Assembly (NCBI GenBank): GCA_019313695.1
Contig: JAFDAS010000012.1
Span: forward strand, 1 to 48,526
Length of the DNA: 48,526 bases
Direction of reading: 5' to 3'
Source of the DNA: Deltaproteobacteria bacterium
Lineage (GTDB): Bacteria > Desulfobacterota > Syntrophia > Syntrophales > UBA2210
In this document: positions 30,156-40,223 of the stretch, in pieces
How positions within the stretch are numbered: the stretch's first letter is position 1
Layout of the letters: the number at the start of each line of letters is the position of its first letter
Translations under genes and position numbers: made by a program
The notes under the pieces: generated by a model
What the model was told of the DNA's origin: nothing
The model's database searches: none
Seen by the model: only the letters and a program-made list of their open reading frames with translations

Positions 30156-31259
30156 TCACAGGTGATGGGGGTTCCCGTGGTTACGGCCGCTCAACTGTCC
30201 GCACGCGGCCGATATGTCGGTCCCTTTACTTGAGCGGATCATGGCTGTGTAATGGTGTTTTATAAGTATATCCTGGAATGCTCTCACTTTTTTATCCGGA
30301 GGGCTCTTGAATTCTGATCCCGGAAATTCGTTGAAGGGTATGAGGTTAAATTTGCAGTGCACCCCCCTGAGGAGCGATGTGAGCATCTTCGCGTCTTCTT
30401 CTGAGTCGTTGATGCCGTCCATCAGGATGTATTCAAAGGTGATCCTTCTTCTTCTCGGCATGGGATATGTCCGACACGCATCGATGAGTTCTTTGAGGGG
30501 GAACTTTTTGTTTACAGGCATCAGGGATGTCCTCCTCGCATCGTCCGGGGCGTTCAGTGACACCGCGAGGTTGACGGAAATATCCTTGCCCAGTCTGTGT
30601 ATCATTGGTGTTATTCCACAGGTGGAAACGGTTATTCTCCTCTTTGAAAAACAGGGCCCCTCGTCGGAAGTGATAATCCTGATTGCCTTTAGTGTGCTTT
30701 CGTAGTTGGCAAGCGGTTCTCCCATACCCATCATCACGATATTCTTTATGTCCCTGCCTTCGGGTGTATTGAAGCGAAGGGCTGTTATCTGTCCGACGAT
30801 TTCTGAGGGAGAGAGGTTCCTCTTCAGGCCATATCTGCCGGTAAGGCAGAATCTGCAGCCCATGGCGCACCCGGCCTGTGTGGATACACACTGGGTCCAG
30901 TGACTTTTTTCGCGTATCAATACACTTTCTATGAGACAGTCATCTTCCAGCCTGAGGAGCGCTTTTTTCGTGCCGTCTTTTGATTCCTGGATTTCTTCTA
31001 TCAGAGGAAATGTTATACGGGCCAGTTCTTTGATCTCTTTTCTGAAGACCTTTGAAAGATTGGTCATTTCATCAAAGGACGAGACACCCGACTGGTGTAT
31101 CCACTTCATTATCTGACGCGCCCTGTATTTCTCTTTTCCAAGGTGGGAAATAAAGCCTTCGATTTCTTCAAAAGACATGTTGTTCAGGTCGGGTTTATCC
31201 ATGTAGTTTTTCATGCGGTCTTTTTGCATAGTGTCCATGAACTGTGCGGGGTTGTCCAT
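30156..31259 (-). CDS. rlmN: 23S rRNA/tRNA adenine-C2 methyltransferase RlmN
   Basis: A 367-residue radical SAM methyltransferase that methylates A2503 of 23S rRNA and A37 of some tRNAs. The cluster motif is CAMGCRFC (Cys131, 135, 138), followed by GMGEPLANY, RRITVSTCGITP, LAVSLNAPDDARRTSLMPVN and, near the C-terminus, KGTDISAACGQL with the methyl-carrying Cys353. FEYILMDGIND is also typical. ATG at 31259 is the first start; internal ATGs in the first 28 codons are possible, as no clear ribosome-binding site marks one. It diverges from mutS. Confidence 0.95.
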   Translation of the reverse strand: MDNPAQFMDTMQKDRMKNYMDKPDLNNMSFEEIEGFISHLGKEKYRARQIMKWIHQSGVSSFDEMTNLSKVFRKEIKELARITFPLIEEIQESKDGTKKALLRLEDDCLIESVLIREKSHWTQCVSTQAGCAMGCRFCLTGRYGLKRNLSPSEIVGQITALRFNTPEGRDIKNIVMMGMGEPLANYESTLKAIRIITSDEGPCFSKRRITVSTCGITPMIHRLGKDISVNLAVSLNAPDDARRTSLMPVNKKFPLKELIDACRTYPMPRRRRITFEYILMDGINDSEEDAKMLTSLLRGVHCKFNLIPFNEFPGSEFKSPPDKKVRAFQDILIKHHYTAMIRSSKGTDISAACGQLSGRNHGNPHHL

Positions 31260-31438
31260 CGCAATATAAGGTTGATTACGGTTATAAAATAGTCGATAAA
31301 AATAATGATATAAATGATACCACTAAGCGAGAGAACTCGCAAGGATTACTCATAATTATTCAAGTCAGGTTGTTAAAGGAAGCCCTTTTGTGATAGTAAG
31401 AATAGTGGAATTGCACAGGTAAAGGAAAGGAGTAACGG

Positions 31439-34063
31439 GTGAAAAATCTTACGCCGGCAATGAGGCAGTATCTCGAGATAAAGGAAGCTCACAGGGACTG
31501 TATCATCTTTTTCAGGATGGGAGATTTCTATGAGATGTTCTTCGAAGATGCCGAGATTGCTTCCAGGGTGTTGGAAATTACGCTGACATCCAGGAACAAG
31601 GGTAAAGAAAACGCGATCCCTCTGTGCGGGGTGCCCTGGCATGCGGCCTCCGCTTATATATCAAAGCTCATCGAGAATGGTCACAAAGTCGCGATATGCG
31701 AACAGATGGAGGATCCCAAGGATGCGAAGGGAATAGTGAAAAGAGAGGTCGTGCGCATTGTAACGCCTGGACTGGTTGTCGATTCCGACAATCTCTCCGC
31801 CAAGGAGAATAACTTTCTGGCGGGGATTTCCGCGCTGGACGGCTCCTTCGGACTGGCGTTTGTGGATATTTCGACGGGCGAGTTTCGTGTCACGGAGTCC
31901 GATGACAGGGAGGCCTTTCTCGATGAGATAGCGGGGCTTGAGTTCAGAGAGGTGGTTGTGCGCGAAGATCTGAAGGAAAGCGATCTTATGGAGGCATTTG
32001 CAATACGGTCCGGCGACTGCAGCATAAGCTTTCTCCCCTCCGATTATTTCTCGGTGGAGGGGGCATCGGATCTTATAGATGAATTTTTCAGTGAAAAGAG
32101 AGAAGTTGATTTTGACGGACATCCGGCGATGACAGGCGCGGCGGGAGCGGTTTTGCGGTATGTGAAGGAGACACAGAAGGACAGGCTTAATCATATAAAT
32201 GACGTCTTATGGTACGATATAACTAATTATCTGGTATTGGATGACACGGCAAAGAAAAACCTTGAACTGTTTGCCACCATACAGGGGGGCAGAAAACGGG
32301 GCTCTCTGTTCCATGTCCTCGACGAGACAACCACTGCCATGGGGGGAAGAAAACTGCGCTGGTGGCTTAATTATCCCCTTGTGGATCCAGACAGAATCAG
32401 GATAAGACTCGCCGCCGTTTCGGAAATTAAGGAAGAGCACCTTCTGAGAGAAAACCTGCGAGCGTCTCTTGCGGGCATTTATGATCTCGAGCGTCTGGGC
32501 AGCCGGGTTTCCATGGGCGTCGCGAATGGGAGAGATCTGCTCGCCCTTGGGAGATCTCTCAGGCTGATACCTGCCATAAAGGATACCATCTCGGAACTGG
32601 AATCCTCTCTGATATCCTCTATCTGTGGTGAACTCGATGATATGCCGGATGTGGCGGACCTGATAGGGGTCGCGATAGTGGACGATCCTCCGGTGACTAT
32701 TCGTGACGGTTACGTGATCAAAAAGGGGTATGACGATGAACTGGACAAGCTCATATCACTTTGCACGGACGGTAAAAAATGGATCGCCGCCATGGAGGGC
32801 AGGGAGCGGAAGCGGACAGGCATAGGCGGTCTCAAGGTGGGCTTCAATAATGTGTTCGGGTATTACATAGAGGTGACCAAGGCGAACAGCGATATGGTTC
32901 CCGAAGACTATGTCAGGAAGCAGACACTGGTCAACGCGGAACGGTATATCAATCAGGAACTGAAGGAATATGAAGTCCTTGTCCTGGGTGCGGAGGAACG
33001 CAGGAAGAAAAGGGAATACGAACTATTTGTGGATATCAGAGAGAGGATAGCGCGCGAGATAATGAGGATACAACGGACGGCCTCGCGCCTTGCCGATCTT
33101 GATGCCATAGCCTCTCTGGCCGAGGTGGCGGAGATGTATAACTACTGCTGTCCGCGTGTGAATGATGAGGATATGATAAAGATAAAAGGCGGGCGACACC
33201 CCGTTGTGGAGAGGATGAATCCGAATGGAGGTTTTGTACCAAACGACACGCTGCTGGACCGCTCCGGCAACCGTTTTCTCATTATCACAGGACCCAATAT
33301 GGCAGGTAAATCAACCTACATACGCCAGACGGCGGTAATCGTTCTGATGGCGCAGATGGGAAGCTTTGTTCCGGCTGACGAGGCGGAAATAGGCATAGTC
33401 GACAGGATCTTCACAAGGGTCGGGGCCGGGGACAGTCTGTCAGGTGGACAAAGCACCTTTATGGTGGAGATGACAGAGGTGGCCGGCATTCTGAAAAACG
33501 CCTCTTTAAGAAGTCTGATACTTCTCGATGAAGTGGGACGGGGCACGAGCACATTTGACGGCCTCAGTATAGCCTGGGCGGTGTCAGAGCATATACATGA
33601 TCCGGATAAGCTCGGGGCTCGAACACTCTTCGCGACGCACTATCACGAGCTGACGGATCTCGCGAGAACCATGGACGGAGTCAGGAATCTGAGTATCGCG
33701 GTCAAGGAATGGGGCGACAGAGTTATCTTCCTGCGCACCATTGTTGAAGGAGGGACTAACAGGAGTTATGGTATTGAAGTCGCCCGTCTCGCGGGAGTTC
33801 ATGAAGATGTCATATCAAGGGCCAGAGAGGTGCTGGGAAATCTGGAAAAGGGTGAGCTGGACGAGATCGGCATGCCGAGAATTGCCCGGGGGAAGCCATC
33901 GCGGAAGGGTGGCAATGTCGGGCAGCTGGACCTCTTTGCCGGTGAAGAGAATCCCGACATGTCGGGCCTGATTAATGAACTGAAGGGCCTTGATGTGCTG
34001 AATATGACCCCCATGGAAGCCCTCGGCAAAATAAGCGAATGGCAGAAGATGGTGAAGGACTGA
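31439..34063 (+). CDS. mutS: DNA mismatch repair protein MutS
   Basis: An 874-residue MutS, full length. The mismatch-reading Phe-x-Glu is in MGDFYEMF (F30, E32), followed by [21 protein letters not shown]. The ATPase has Walker [14 protein letters not shown], the [11 protein letters not shown] segment, Walker [17 protein letters not shown] and the His switch LFATHYHEL. The C-terminal tail ends with a helix pair. Start is GTG at 31439, after AAAGGAAAGGAG. It binds mispaired bases and recruits MutL; no mutL is in the window. Confidence 0.97.
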   Translation: MKNLTPAMRQYLEIKEAHRDCIIFFRMGDFYEMFFEDAEIASRVLEITLTSRNKGKENAIPLCGVPWHAASAYISKLIENGHKVAICEQMEDPKDAKGIVKREVVRIVTPGLVVDSDNLSAKENNFLAGISALDGSFGLAFVDISTGEFRVTESDDREAFLDEIAGLEFREVVVREDLKESDLMEAFAIRSGDCSISFLPSDYFSVEGASDLIDEFFSEKREVDFDGHPAMTGAAGAVLRYVKETQKDRLNHINDVLWYDITNYLVLDDTAKKNLELFATIQGGRKRGSLFHVLDETTTAMGGRKLRWWLNYPLVDPDRIRIRLAAVSEIKEEHLLRENLRASLAGIYDLERLGSRVSMGVANGRDLLALGRSLRLIPAIKDTISELESSLISSICGELDDMPDVADLIGVAIVDDPPVTIRDGYVIKKGYDDELDKLISLCTDGKKWIAAMEGRERKRTGIGGLKVGFNNVFGYYIEVTKANSDMVPEDYVRKQTLVNAERYINQELKEYEVLVLGAEERRKKREYELFVDIRERIAREIMRIQRTASRLADLDAIASLAEVAEMYNYCCPRVNDEDMIKIKGGRHPVVERMNPNGGFVPNDTLLDRSGNRFLIITGPNMAGKSTYIRQTAVIVLMAQMGSFVPADEAEIGIVDRIFTRVGAGDSLSGGQSTFMVEMTEVAGILKNASLRSLILLDEVGRGTSTFDGLSIAWAVSEHIHDPDKLGARTLFATHYHELTDLARTMDGVRNLSIAVKEWGDRVIFLRTIVEGGTNRSYGIEVARLAGVHEDVISRAREVLGNLEKGELDEIGMPRIARGKPSRKGGNVGQLDLFAGEENPDMSGLINELKGLDVLNMTPMEALGKISEWQKMVKD

Positions 34064-34065
34064 TT

Positions 34066-34090
34066 GTTGGGTTTCGTACCTCAACCCAAC
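34066..34090. terminator. Hairpin between convergent mutS and the GspE-like gene
   Basis: GTTGGGTT (34066-34073) pairs with AACCCAAC (34083-34090) around a 9-nt loop, between the mutS stop and the opposing gene. There is no clear T-run on either side, so it is at best a weak bidirectional terminator. Confidence 0.4.
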
Positions 34091-34109
34091 CTACTCCTGA
34101 ACCCTGAAC

Positions 34110-36425
34110 CTATTTTATACACACCCTGCGTACCTGGATGAAGTCCGTGTGACCCTGTATAGCCTTCATGATCCCGTCCTGCAGAAGGGTTGACATCCCC
34201 TGGGAAATCGCCATATTCCGTATGGTCTCCACACTTTCACGTTTCTGTATGAGCCGCTTGATTTCATCCGTCGCGACAAGGAGTTCGTGAACTCCCATTC
34301 TTCCCTTGTATCCCGTTTTGCCGCACGCGCTGCAGCCTTTGGCCCTGTGCAGCTTGAAGCTTTCATCATATGGGATGTTCAGGCCGGCAAACAGCTCTTC
34401 CCCGTAGCTTGCGGCCAGTTCATCGTATTCTTCTCTCGTTGGATGGTATTCCTCCCTGCATTTCTTGCACAATGTCCGTACCAGCCTCTGGGCCAGTATG
34501 CCCAGGAGAGAATCCGCGAAATTAAGGGGGTCGATGCCCATATCAAGCAGGCGCACGATCGTCTCAGGGGCGCTGTTCGTGTGGAGGGTGCTTAATACCA
34601 GGTGCCCGGTGAGCGACGCCTCTACCCCTATCTTTGCGGTTTCGTAGTCCCTCATTTCCCCCACCATGATGACATCCGGGTCAGCCCTGAGAAATGCACG
34701 CATGGCGTGGGCAAAATCGAAGCCGATCTTTGGGTTGACCTGTACCTGCCTGAGACCGTATTGCGAGATTTCCACGGGATCTTCCGCTGTCCAGATCTTG
34801 GTTTCCGGCTTGTTTATGTGGTGCAGGGCGGAGTGAAGCGCCGTCGTCTTTCCGGACCCTGTCGGACCTACGGCGAGGATCATACCGTATGGTTTTTTGA
34901 GGATTTCTAAGAGGTTTTTGTAGTTATAGGGGGCCAGGGTCATCTCCTCCAGACTCATAATTTCCCCTCCGCTGGCCAGGATACGCATAACCACGTCTTC
35001 ACACCCCCCCTGTGTGGGAATTGTGGCCACACGCAGTTCAATTTCATTCTTTTTCGAATGTCTGAATTTTATCTTTCCATCCTGCGGGATTCTCCGCTCC
35101 GTGATGTCAAGATTCGACATGATTTTGATTCGTGAAACCAGGGCCGACCGGTAATTGAAGGGGACCGTCTGGTACGTTGCCAGATCTCCGTCCACCCGGT
35201 ATCGTATCTCGACGTTTTTCTTTTTTACATTTGGTTCTATGTGAATATCCGAGGCGTTGCGCATGTATGCGTCGTTGATTACCCGGTTGACCAGTTGCAT
35301 GATAGCGCTGTCGGATTCGGTAATTTCGTTCTCTTCGGTTTCAAACTCGTCTTCAGCATCAAGCTTTCCTATGATATCGGTGATCGAATCAGTGGTGCCT
35401 TCCGCCTGATAGAAATGGTCGATGAATTTCAGTATATCGCCATACAGAGCGACATCATATTCCACGGCCCTTGTCCTCAGTAGATTTTCGATCATGTCCT
35501 GTTTCAGGACGTTATTCGGATCATCTATTATGACTTTTACCTTGCCGTCTTTTTTCTCCAGAGGGACCCACAGCTCACGGCGCAGGTATTCTTCCTTCAG
35601 GTTTTTCAGAAGATCGAAAGGGATCGGATATTTGTTGCTGAAAGAGACGAAGCGGCAGTTATAGAATTCTTCCAGTGATCTGCCCATATCGTCCTTCGAT
35701 ATCTTGAAATCTCTCATCAGATAGGCTTCGACTGTTTCCCTGTTCTTTTTCGTATCCACCCAGGCTTTTTCCAGATCTTCTTCCGTGATCAAACCGTGGG
35801 TCAGCAGATAATTAAACTTGGACTTTCTCCTTAGACCGATCCTTTCCTGATTGTAAAAAGCGGTTCCAAGGACATTGGCCATTTCCTTGAGAAAATCTTG
35901 GTCCTCTCCGGTGAATTTTCCCCCATCCGTTCTGTTCAATATCTGGACAACACCCATCAGAACGTCTTCGTACAGGATCGGTGCGGCCAGAACCTGGGTG
36001 GTCTTGAATCCTGATTTTTTGTCCCAGCTGGAGTCAAAATGAAGCTCAGGGGATATGTCTTGCAGCTCGCTGCTATCGTAAGCGTCGGATATGTTCGCAA
36101 TTTTTTTGTTGCTGGCCACGTATCCCGCTATGCTCCTGTTGTCTATGGGCAGTCTGATTTCCTTCAATTCGGAACCTGCCAGGAACATCGAGTAGATTTC
36201 GTTTTTTGTTCTGTCTGCCACGTAGACGGTAATGGAGTGGGCGTTGAAGAGGGCGAGCATGTCGTCCCTCAGGTCGATAAGAATCTGTCTCAGATTGGTG
36301 GTGGCATAGATACGAATGGTTATATCCTGCAAGGCCTTGCTGAGATTGAGTTTTTCTTCAAGCTCTGTTATCTGGGCCGTTGCCGTTTTGCTGTCCGGAT
36401 TTACCTTTGATTGAAAGATGCTCAT
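34110..36425 (-). CDS. GAF-domain GspE/PilB-type secretion or pilus ATPase
   Basis: A 771-residue protein: an N-terminal GAF domain (about 30-195, with RSIAGYVASNKKIAN and VLAAPILYEDVLMGVVQILNR), an MshEN-type domain (about 205-340), and a GspE/PilB hexameric ATPase domain (about 370-771). The ATPase has Walker A GPTGSGKT (520-527), the Asp box AEDPVE, Walker B DPDVIMVGEMRD, the His box LVLSTLHTN and a zinc tetracysteine (C653, C656, C698, C701). It powers type IV pilus or type II secretion assembly. No pilin, platform or secretin genes are adjacent, so it is an orphan here. The GAF domain suggests control by a small ligand. Confidence 0.92.
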   Translation of the reverse strand: MSIFQSKVNPDSKTATAQITELEEKLNLSKALQDITIRIYATTNLRQILIDLRDDMLALFNAHSITVYVADRTKNEIYSMFLAGSELKEIRLPIDNRSIAGYVASNKKIANISDAYDSSELQDISPELHFDSSWDKKSGFKTTQVLAAPILYEDVLMGVVQILNRTDGGKFTGEDQDFLKEMANVLGTAFYNQERIGLRRKSKFNYLLTHGLITEEDLEKAWVDTKKNRETVEAYLMRDFKISKDDMGRSLEEFYNCRFVSFSNKYPIPFDLLKNLKEEYLRRELWVPLEKKDGKVKVIIDDPNNVLKQDMIENLLRTRAVEYDVALYGDILKFIDHFYQAEGTTDSITDIIGKLDAEDEFETEENEITESDSAIMQLVNRVINDAYMRNASDIHIEPNVKKKNVEIRYRVDGDLATYQTVPFNYRSALVSRIKIMSNLDITERRIPQDGKIKFRHSKKNEIELRVATIPTQGGCEDVVMRILASGGEIMSLEEMTLAPYNYKNLLEILKKPYGMILAVGPTGSGKTTALHSALHHINKPETKIWTAEDPVEISQYGLRQVQVNPKIGFDFAHAMRAFLRADPDVIMVGEMRDYETAKIGVEASLTGHLVLSTLHTNSAPETIVRLLDMGIDPLNFADSLLGILAQRLVRTLCKKCREEYHPTREEYDELAASYGEELFAGLNIPYDESFKLHRAKGCSACGKTGYKGRMGVHELLVATDEIKRLIQKRESVETIRNMAISQGMSTLLQDGIMKAIQGHTDFIQVRRVCIK

Positions 36426-36704
36426 ATATTCTGCCTTGCGGTGCGCTTTTTATTTCTGTGATAATAAAAACTTAATATAAACCATCTTTTCAAGAATTTC
36501 AAGACCCAACCGGTTGCCGAAGTCTGTTTTATTCTTGACAAATCCCGACAGTGCAACTACCAACAATTATTGAACGGAATAGCGAGCGCATAAAACCAAA
36601 AATTTCCCCTGACAGTCGAAGATTTCCCTCGGCCTGTCGGAGCCTATACAGGGCTGTGGGGATCTTCAGATATAGACTTTGAGAAGGTTTTTAGAGGTTT
36701 CGAA

Positions 36705-37319
36705 ATGGAACGGGAGATCAAGCCTGCAGGCACGATAGAAAAACTTCTGTCGGGTGCCCCTCTTACCATGGTGGCTCTGGGCGATTCGCTTACATACGGA
36801 TGGATGGTGGATAAAGGATACCTGGATTTTCTGGATGAGATGATCAGTGAAGAATTTCCGGATGCCAGGTTCAGTTTGATAAATTGCGGAATGCCGGCAG
36901 GCACCGCGCAGGATGGACTGCACAGGTTGCAGAGAGACGTTCTGGACCGCAATCCTGATTGTGTCTTTGTGCAATTCGGTCTTAACGATGCATTCTCCGG
37001 ATACACGCCGGAAGAGTTTAGAAGCAACATCGAAATGATTATAAAGAGAACAGGGGAAAATACAGCCTCCGAGATCGTCCTTGTGACTTCGGTATGTCTT
37101 GAGAACAGGAAGGATAATACACACGTGAAAAAGTATTATGACCAGCTTGAAGAACTGGCCGACCTGCACAGATTGCCTCTGGTAAAGGTGCACGTGTACT
37201 GGGAGGATAGAATATCAGAAGGTTCCCGGTTTGATGACCTGGTTCAGGCTGATCGGGTGCACCCGGTTTCTCAGGGATACAGGTTTATGGCGGAGGCGAT
37301 CATGGAACTGCTTCTGTGA
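36705..37319 (+). CDS. SGNH/GDSL hydrolase
   Basis: A 204-residue cytoplasmic-looking SGNH-fold hydrolase: block I VALGDSLTYGW (catalytic Ser), block II with NCGMPAGTA, block III QFGLNDAF (Gly/Asn of the oxyanion hole) and block V DRVHPVSQGY (catalytic Asp-His). This matches the lysophospholipase L1/arylesterase-like group. There is no signal peptide. The ATG at 36705 lies after AGAGGTTTCGAA. The neighbours (pilus-like ATPase and adenylate cyclase) do not define a substrate. Confidence 0.85.
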   Translation: MEREIKPAGTIEKLLSGAPLTMVALGDSLTYGWMVDKGYLDFLDEMISEEFPDARFSLINCGMPAGTAQDGLHRLQRDVLDRNPDCVFVQFGLNDAFSGYTPEEFRSNIEMIIKRTGENTASEIVLVTSVCLENRKDNTHVKKYYDQLEELADLHRLPLVKVHVYWEDRISEGSRFDDLVQADRVHPVSQGYRFMAEAIMELLL

Positions 37320-37551
37320 CCCAGTATCGATGACCCAGTATCGATGGTTGCATTGCCATGGGGTTTAATGTATCGTGAGGGATAAGGAGCTGTTATATTT
37401 ATGATAACTGTTCACGGTTTATCCCAACTTGCCGGGATTTACGGTTGAAAAACAGAGATTTATCAAGAATGCTTCAATCGTTGTGCCTCGCTCATCGTTG
37501 CGTAGCTTATTGGAAAAACTGTGAACTGTGAACCGACAACCGTGAACTGTT
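37318..37551. repeat. Tandem 14-bp duplication and a wide inverted repeat
   Basis: GACCCAGTATCGAT is repeated twice head to tail (37318-37331, 37332-37345), beginning in the SGNH gene stop. Further on, AACTGTTCACGGTT (37406-37419) pairs with AACCGTGAACTGTT (37538-37551) with one mismatch. No gene was seen in this 278-bp gap. Confidence 0.65.
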
Positions 37552-37597
37552 ACTATTTATCATTTATCAAACAAATTCTCCTTGAGAGGATAGAGAG

Positions 37598-40183
37598 ATG
37601 AATTTCGCGGAATATATGCATAGGTTATTTTCAGGGGACAGAGGTTTGTATTACTGGATGAATATTATTTTCGCCCTCTTTTTCCTGTTTCCTGTAGGGG
37701 GATTTATTATCTTCGGCGTCAAATATGACATTTTGGCGGACAAGGATATTCCTCTCTTTTTTGCCTTCTTCCTGCTTTTTTCGCTGTTAGGTTTCATCAT
37801 ACTCCGCAGGATATTTGACAGGATAGCAATGATATCCAAAGAGGTTTCGGAGAGGGTTACGTCGGAGTTCTTTGTCGATCAATCGCAGAAGGGCAATGAT
37901 GAAATCAACAATATTGTTCAGACCTTCAGCGCCATGGAGAATCAGTTTGGAGCGACATTCGGACAGCTGCAGCAAAAGCTCTCGGAGATATCAGTCATTA
38001 AAGAGCTTTCAGATCTCTGCTATGTGACCTTTGATTCCGAGGAGATCCTGTATATCACCCTGGAGCGAGCCCTGAAACTGGCGAATGCGGATATTGGTTC
38101 CGTATTGATCCTGGAACGTCCGCACCGGAAGACGTTTGTTGTAAAGGCCACCATCGGTCTTGGAGAACACATCAAACTGGGTGACAGAATAGATTTTGCT
38201 GACAGCATTGCCAAGTATGCGGTTATCAACAAGTCGCCCCTTATCGTTGAGGATATTGAGAAAGACAGCCGTTTTGGCAGGAAAAACCGCCGGCAGTACG
38301 GGACAAAGTCCTTTGTATGCATGCCATTTAAGACTATCAGAGATGTCGCTGGAGTGTTTACGATTTCCAGGAAAAACAATCCCGCTCCTTTTGCCAGCGA
38401 AGACGTGGATATTCTGGTGCCCCTTCTGGGTAACGCGGCATTCACCTATGAGAATCTGCGTCTCCTGAATGAGAAAAAGGAAAGCGCAGCTCATCTCAGA
38501 TCCATGCAGAAGGTTATCCAGACTGTCAATTCCAGTCTCAAGGGTGAAGAGATTTTGCGCGCTATCCTGGATGAGGTACAATCGGTGTCTTCGTTTGACC
38601 TCGCGATTATTCTGATGAAGGATGATACCAGGCCTGATGATATAAGGATCCTTGATTTTATGTCTGCCAGTCCTGTTCACCTGTCAAAGGGCGCCTATTA
38701 TCCCTGTAAGGGGTCAACTTTTGACAAGGTTTTGAGGCAGGGGATTACGCTAATCGTGGAGGATGCCTCATCCCTTGTGCATGCGAGCGAAAAGGAATTT
38801 TTTGCCGGGAGCAACACCTGCGCGATCCTTCCTTTGAAGATAGATGCGGGCGTTGCGGGAATCCTGGTTTTGTGCGCAGGGGGTGGACCCGATCTCTTTT
38901 ATGAACAACAGGAACTTATAGAGAGAATGGCGGATACTCTTTCCCTCGCGATAGAGAAGAACCGGCTCAGCGATTATGTCGTCAAACGTGATCGGGAACT
39001 GGACACGTTGAAACAGATCGGAGGCGCCCTTGCATCTTCCACTTTTGATATAGACAAGGTTCTCGGGTACACCATGGACATGATCAGTGCGGTTATGAAT
39101 GTGGAGGCAGGTTCTCTGCTTCTCATGCGTGAGGATGGACTTGAGTTTACTGTTGCGCTGAATATTGACATAAAGGCTCTGAAGGATTTCAGGATAAAAA
39201 TAGGCCAGGGAGTTGCCGGTTACGTTGCAGCTCGGGGTGATGCGGTGATAGTTAATGATGTCCACAAATCTTCCCTCTTTTATCCCGATATGGATAAGAT
39301 TACCAACTTTCATACAAAGGCTGTCCTGTGTGTGCCCATGATATCGCAGGGCAAGGTTGTAGGGGTTATCGAGGTACTCAACAAGATGGACGGCGACTTT
39401 GATTCCAGCGACAAGCAATTGTTGCAATCTATTGCATCTTCGGTCAGTGTAGCCATAGAGAATGCAAACCTTTACAATGAAACCCTGTCTATGGCGGAGA
39501 GTGAGCGGGAGGTACGGCATATCTTCCAGAAATTTGTTCCCGAAGAGGTGGTGGAGAGGATTATCCATGGCGCCGAAACGGAACAACTTGTGGTTGAGGA
39601 ATTCAGGATGCTCACGCTTATCAATATCGATATAAGAGGGTTTTCACTCCTTGCCCGGAAGGTAGGACCGCAGAAGACAGTCCGTATGCTTAACCATTTC
39701 TTTTCTATTATGGGAGGAATCGTGTTCAAACACCACGGTATCGTTGATAAATATCTCGGCGACGGTTTTCTGGCGGTCTTTGGCGCTCCGGTTTCAGACA
39801 CGCAGGATGCTGATAATGCTATTGCCGCGGCGGTCGAGATGAAGGAATCCATCCCGACTTGTCGGGACTACTGGCTGAAAGAGACAGGTGATCCGGTGGC
39901 CGTCGGTATCAGTGTTCATACAGGAGAAGTTGTTGTGGGAAATATAGGCTTTGACAAAAAGATGGACTATACCGTTATCGGTGATTCGGTCAATACGGTA
40001 TTCAGACTGCAGGAACTCACAAAATCTTATCCCGACAGCATCCTGATCAGCGACAGAACCCTGGACGCGGTCAGTGACCATCTGGATCTGGATGTACGGG
40101 AAATAGACATAAGTGACCGTGGCGCAATCGGGGCTCTGAAGGTTTATGAACTGGCAGGTATAAATGCAGGGGATAGCCTGTAG
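37598..40183 (+). CDS. Membrane-bound class III adenylate cyclase with GAF domains
   Basis: An 861-residue signalling protein: two N-terminal membrane segments (about 20-75), a HAMP-like linker, three GAF-type domains (about 125-290, 310-460 and 475-630) and a class III cyclase domain (about 669-845). Cyclase residues are present: metal Asp678 (NIDIRGFS) and Asp722 (YLGDGF), adenine-selecting Lys718 and Asp790 (KMDYTVIGD), and transition-state Arg803 (NTVFRLQ). It should make cAMP in response to a ligand bound by GAF domains. The third GAF domain (GQGVAGYVAARGDAVIVND) resembles that of the GspE-like protein. The Crp/Fnr-type protein at 12105 is not obviously its effector. Confidence 0.92.
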   Translation: MNFAEYMHRLFSGDRGLYYWMNIIFALFFLFPVGGFIIFGVKYDILADKDIPLFFAFFLLFSLLGFIILRRIFDRIAMISKEVSERVTSEFFVDQSQKGNDEINNIVQTFSAMENQFGATFGQLQQKLSEISVIKELSDLCYVTFDSEEILYITLERALKLANADIGSVLILERPHRKTFVVKATIGLGEHIKLGDRIDFADSIAKYAVINKSPLIVEDIEKDSRFGRKNRRQYGTKSFVCMPFKTIRDVAGVFTISRKNNPAPFASEDVDILVPLLGNAAFTYENLRLLNEKKESAAHLRSMQKVIQTVNSSLKGEEILRAILDEVQSVSSFDLAIILMKDDTRPDDIRILDFMSASPVHLSKGAYYPCKGSTFDKVLRQGITLIVEDASSLVHASEKEFFAGSNTCAILPLKIDAGVAGILVLCAGGGPDLFYEQQELIERMADTLSLAIEKNRLSDYVVKRDRELDTLKQIGGALASSTFDIDKVLGYTMDMISAVMNVEAGSLLLMREDGLEFTVALNIDIKALKDFRIKIGQGVAGYVAARGDAVIVNDVHKSSLFYPDMDKITNFHTKAVLCVPMISQGKVVGVIEVLNKMDGDFDSSDKQLLQSIASSVSVAIENANLYNETLSMAESEREVRHIFQKFVPEEVVERIIHGAETEQLVVEEFRMLTLINIDIRGFSLLARKVGPQKTVRMLNHFFSIMGGIVFKHHGIVDKYLGDGFLAVFGAPVSDTQDADNAIAAAVEMKESIPTCRDYWLKETGDPVAVGISVHTGEVVVGNIGFDKKMDYTVIGDSVNTVFRLQELTKSYPDSILISDRTLDAVSDHLDLDVREIDISDRGAIGALKVYELAGINAGDSL
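39852..39867. repeat. In-frame hairpin inside the cyclase gene
   Basis: TCCCGAC-TT-GTCGGGA is a perfect 7-bp hairpin inside the coding sequence, encoding part of IPTCRDY in a variable loop of the cyclase domain. Such GTCGGGA/TCCCGAC hairpins are common dispersed repeats in related genomes, so it may be an inserted repeat tolerated in a loop. Confidence 0.5.
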
Positions 40184-40223
40184 GCTGTAGGCCGATAGTG
40201 ATAGAACGAAGATTAAAGAGCCT

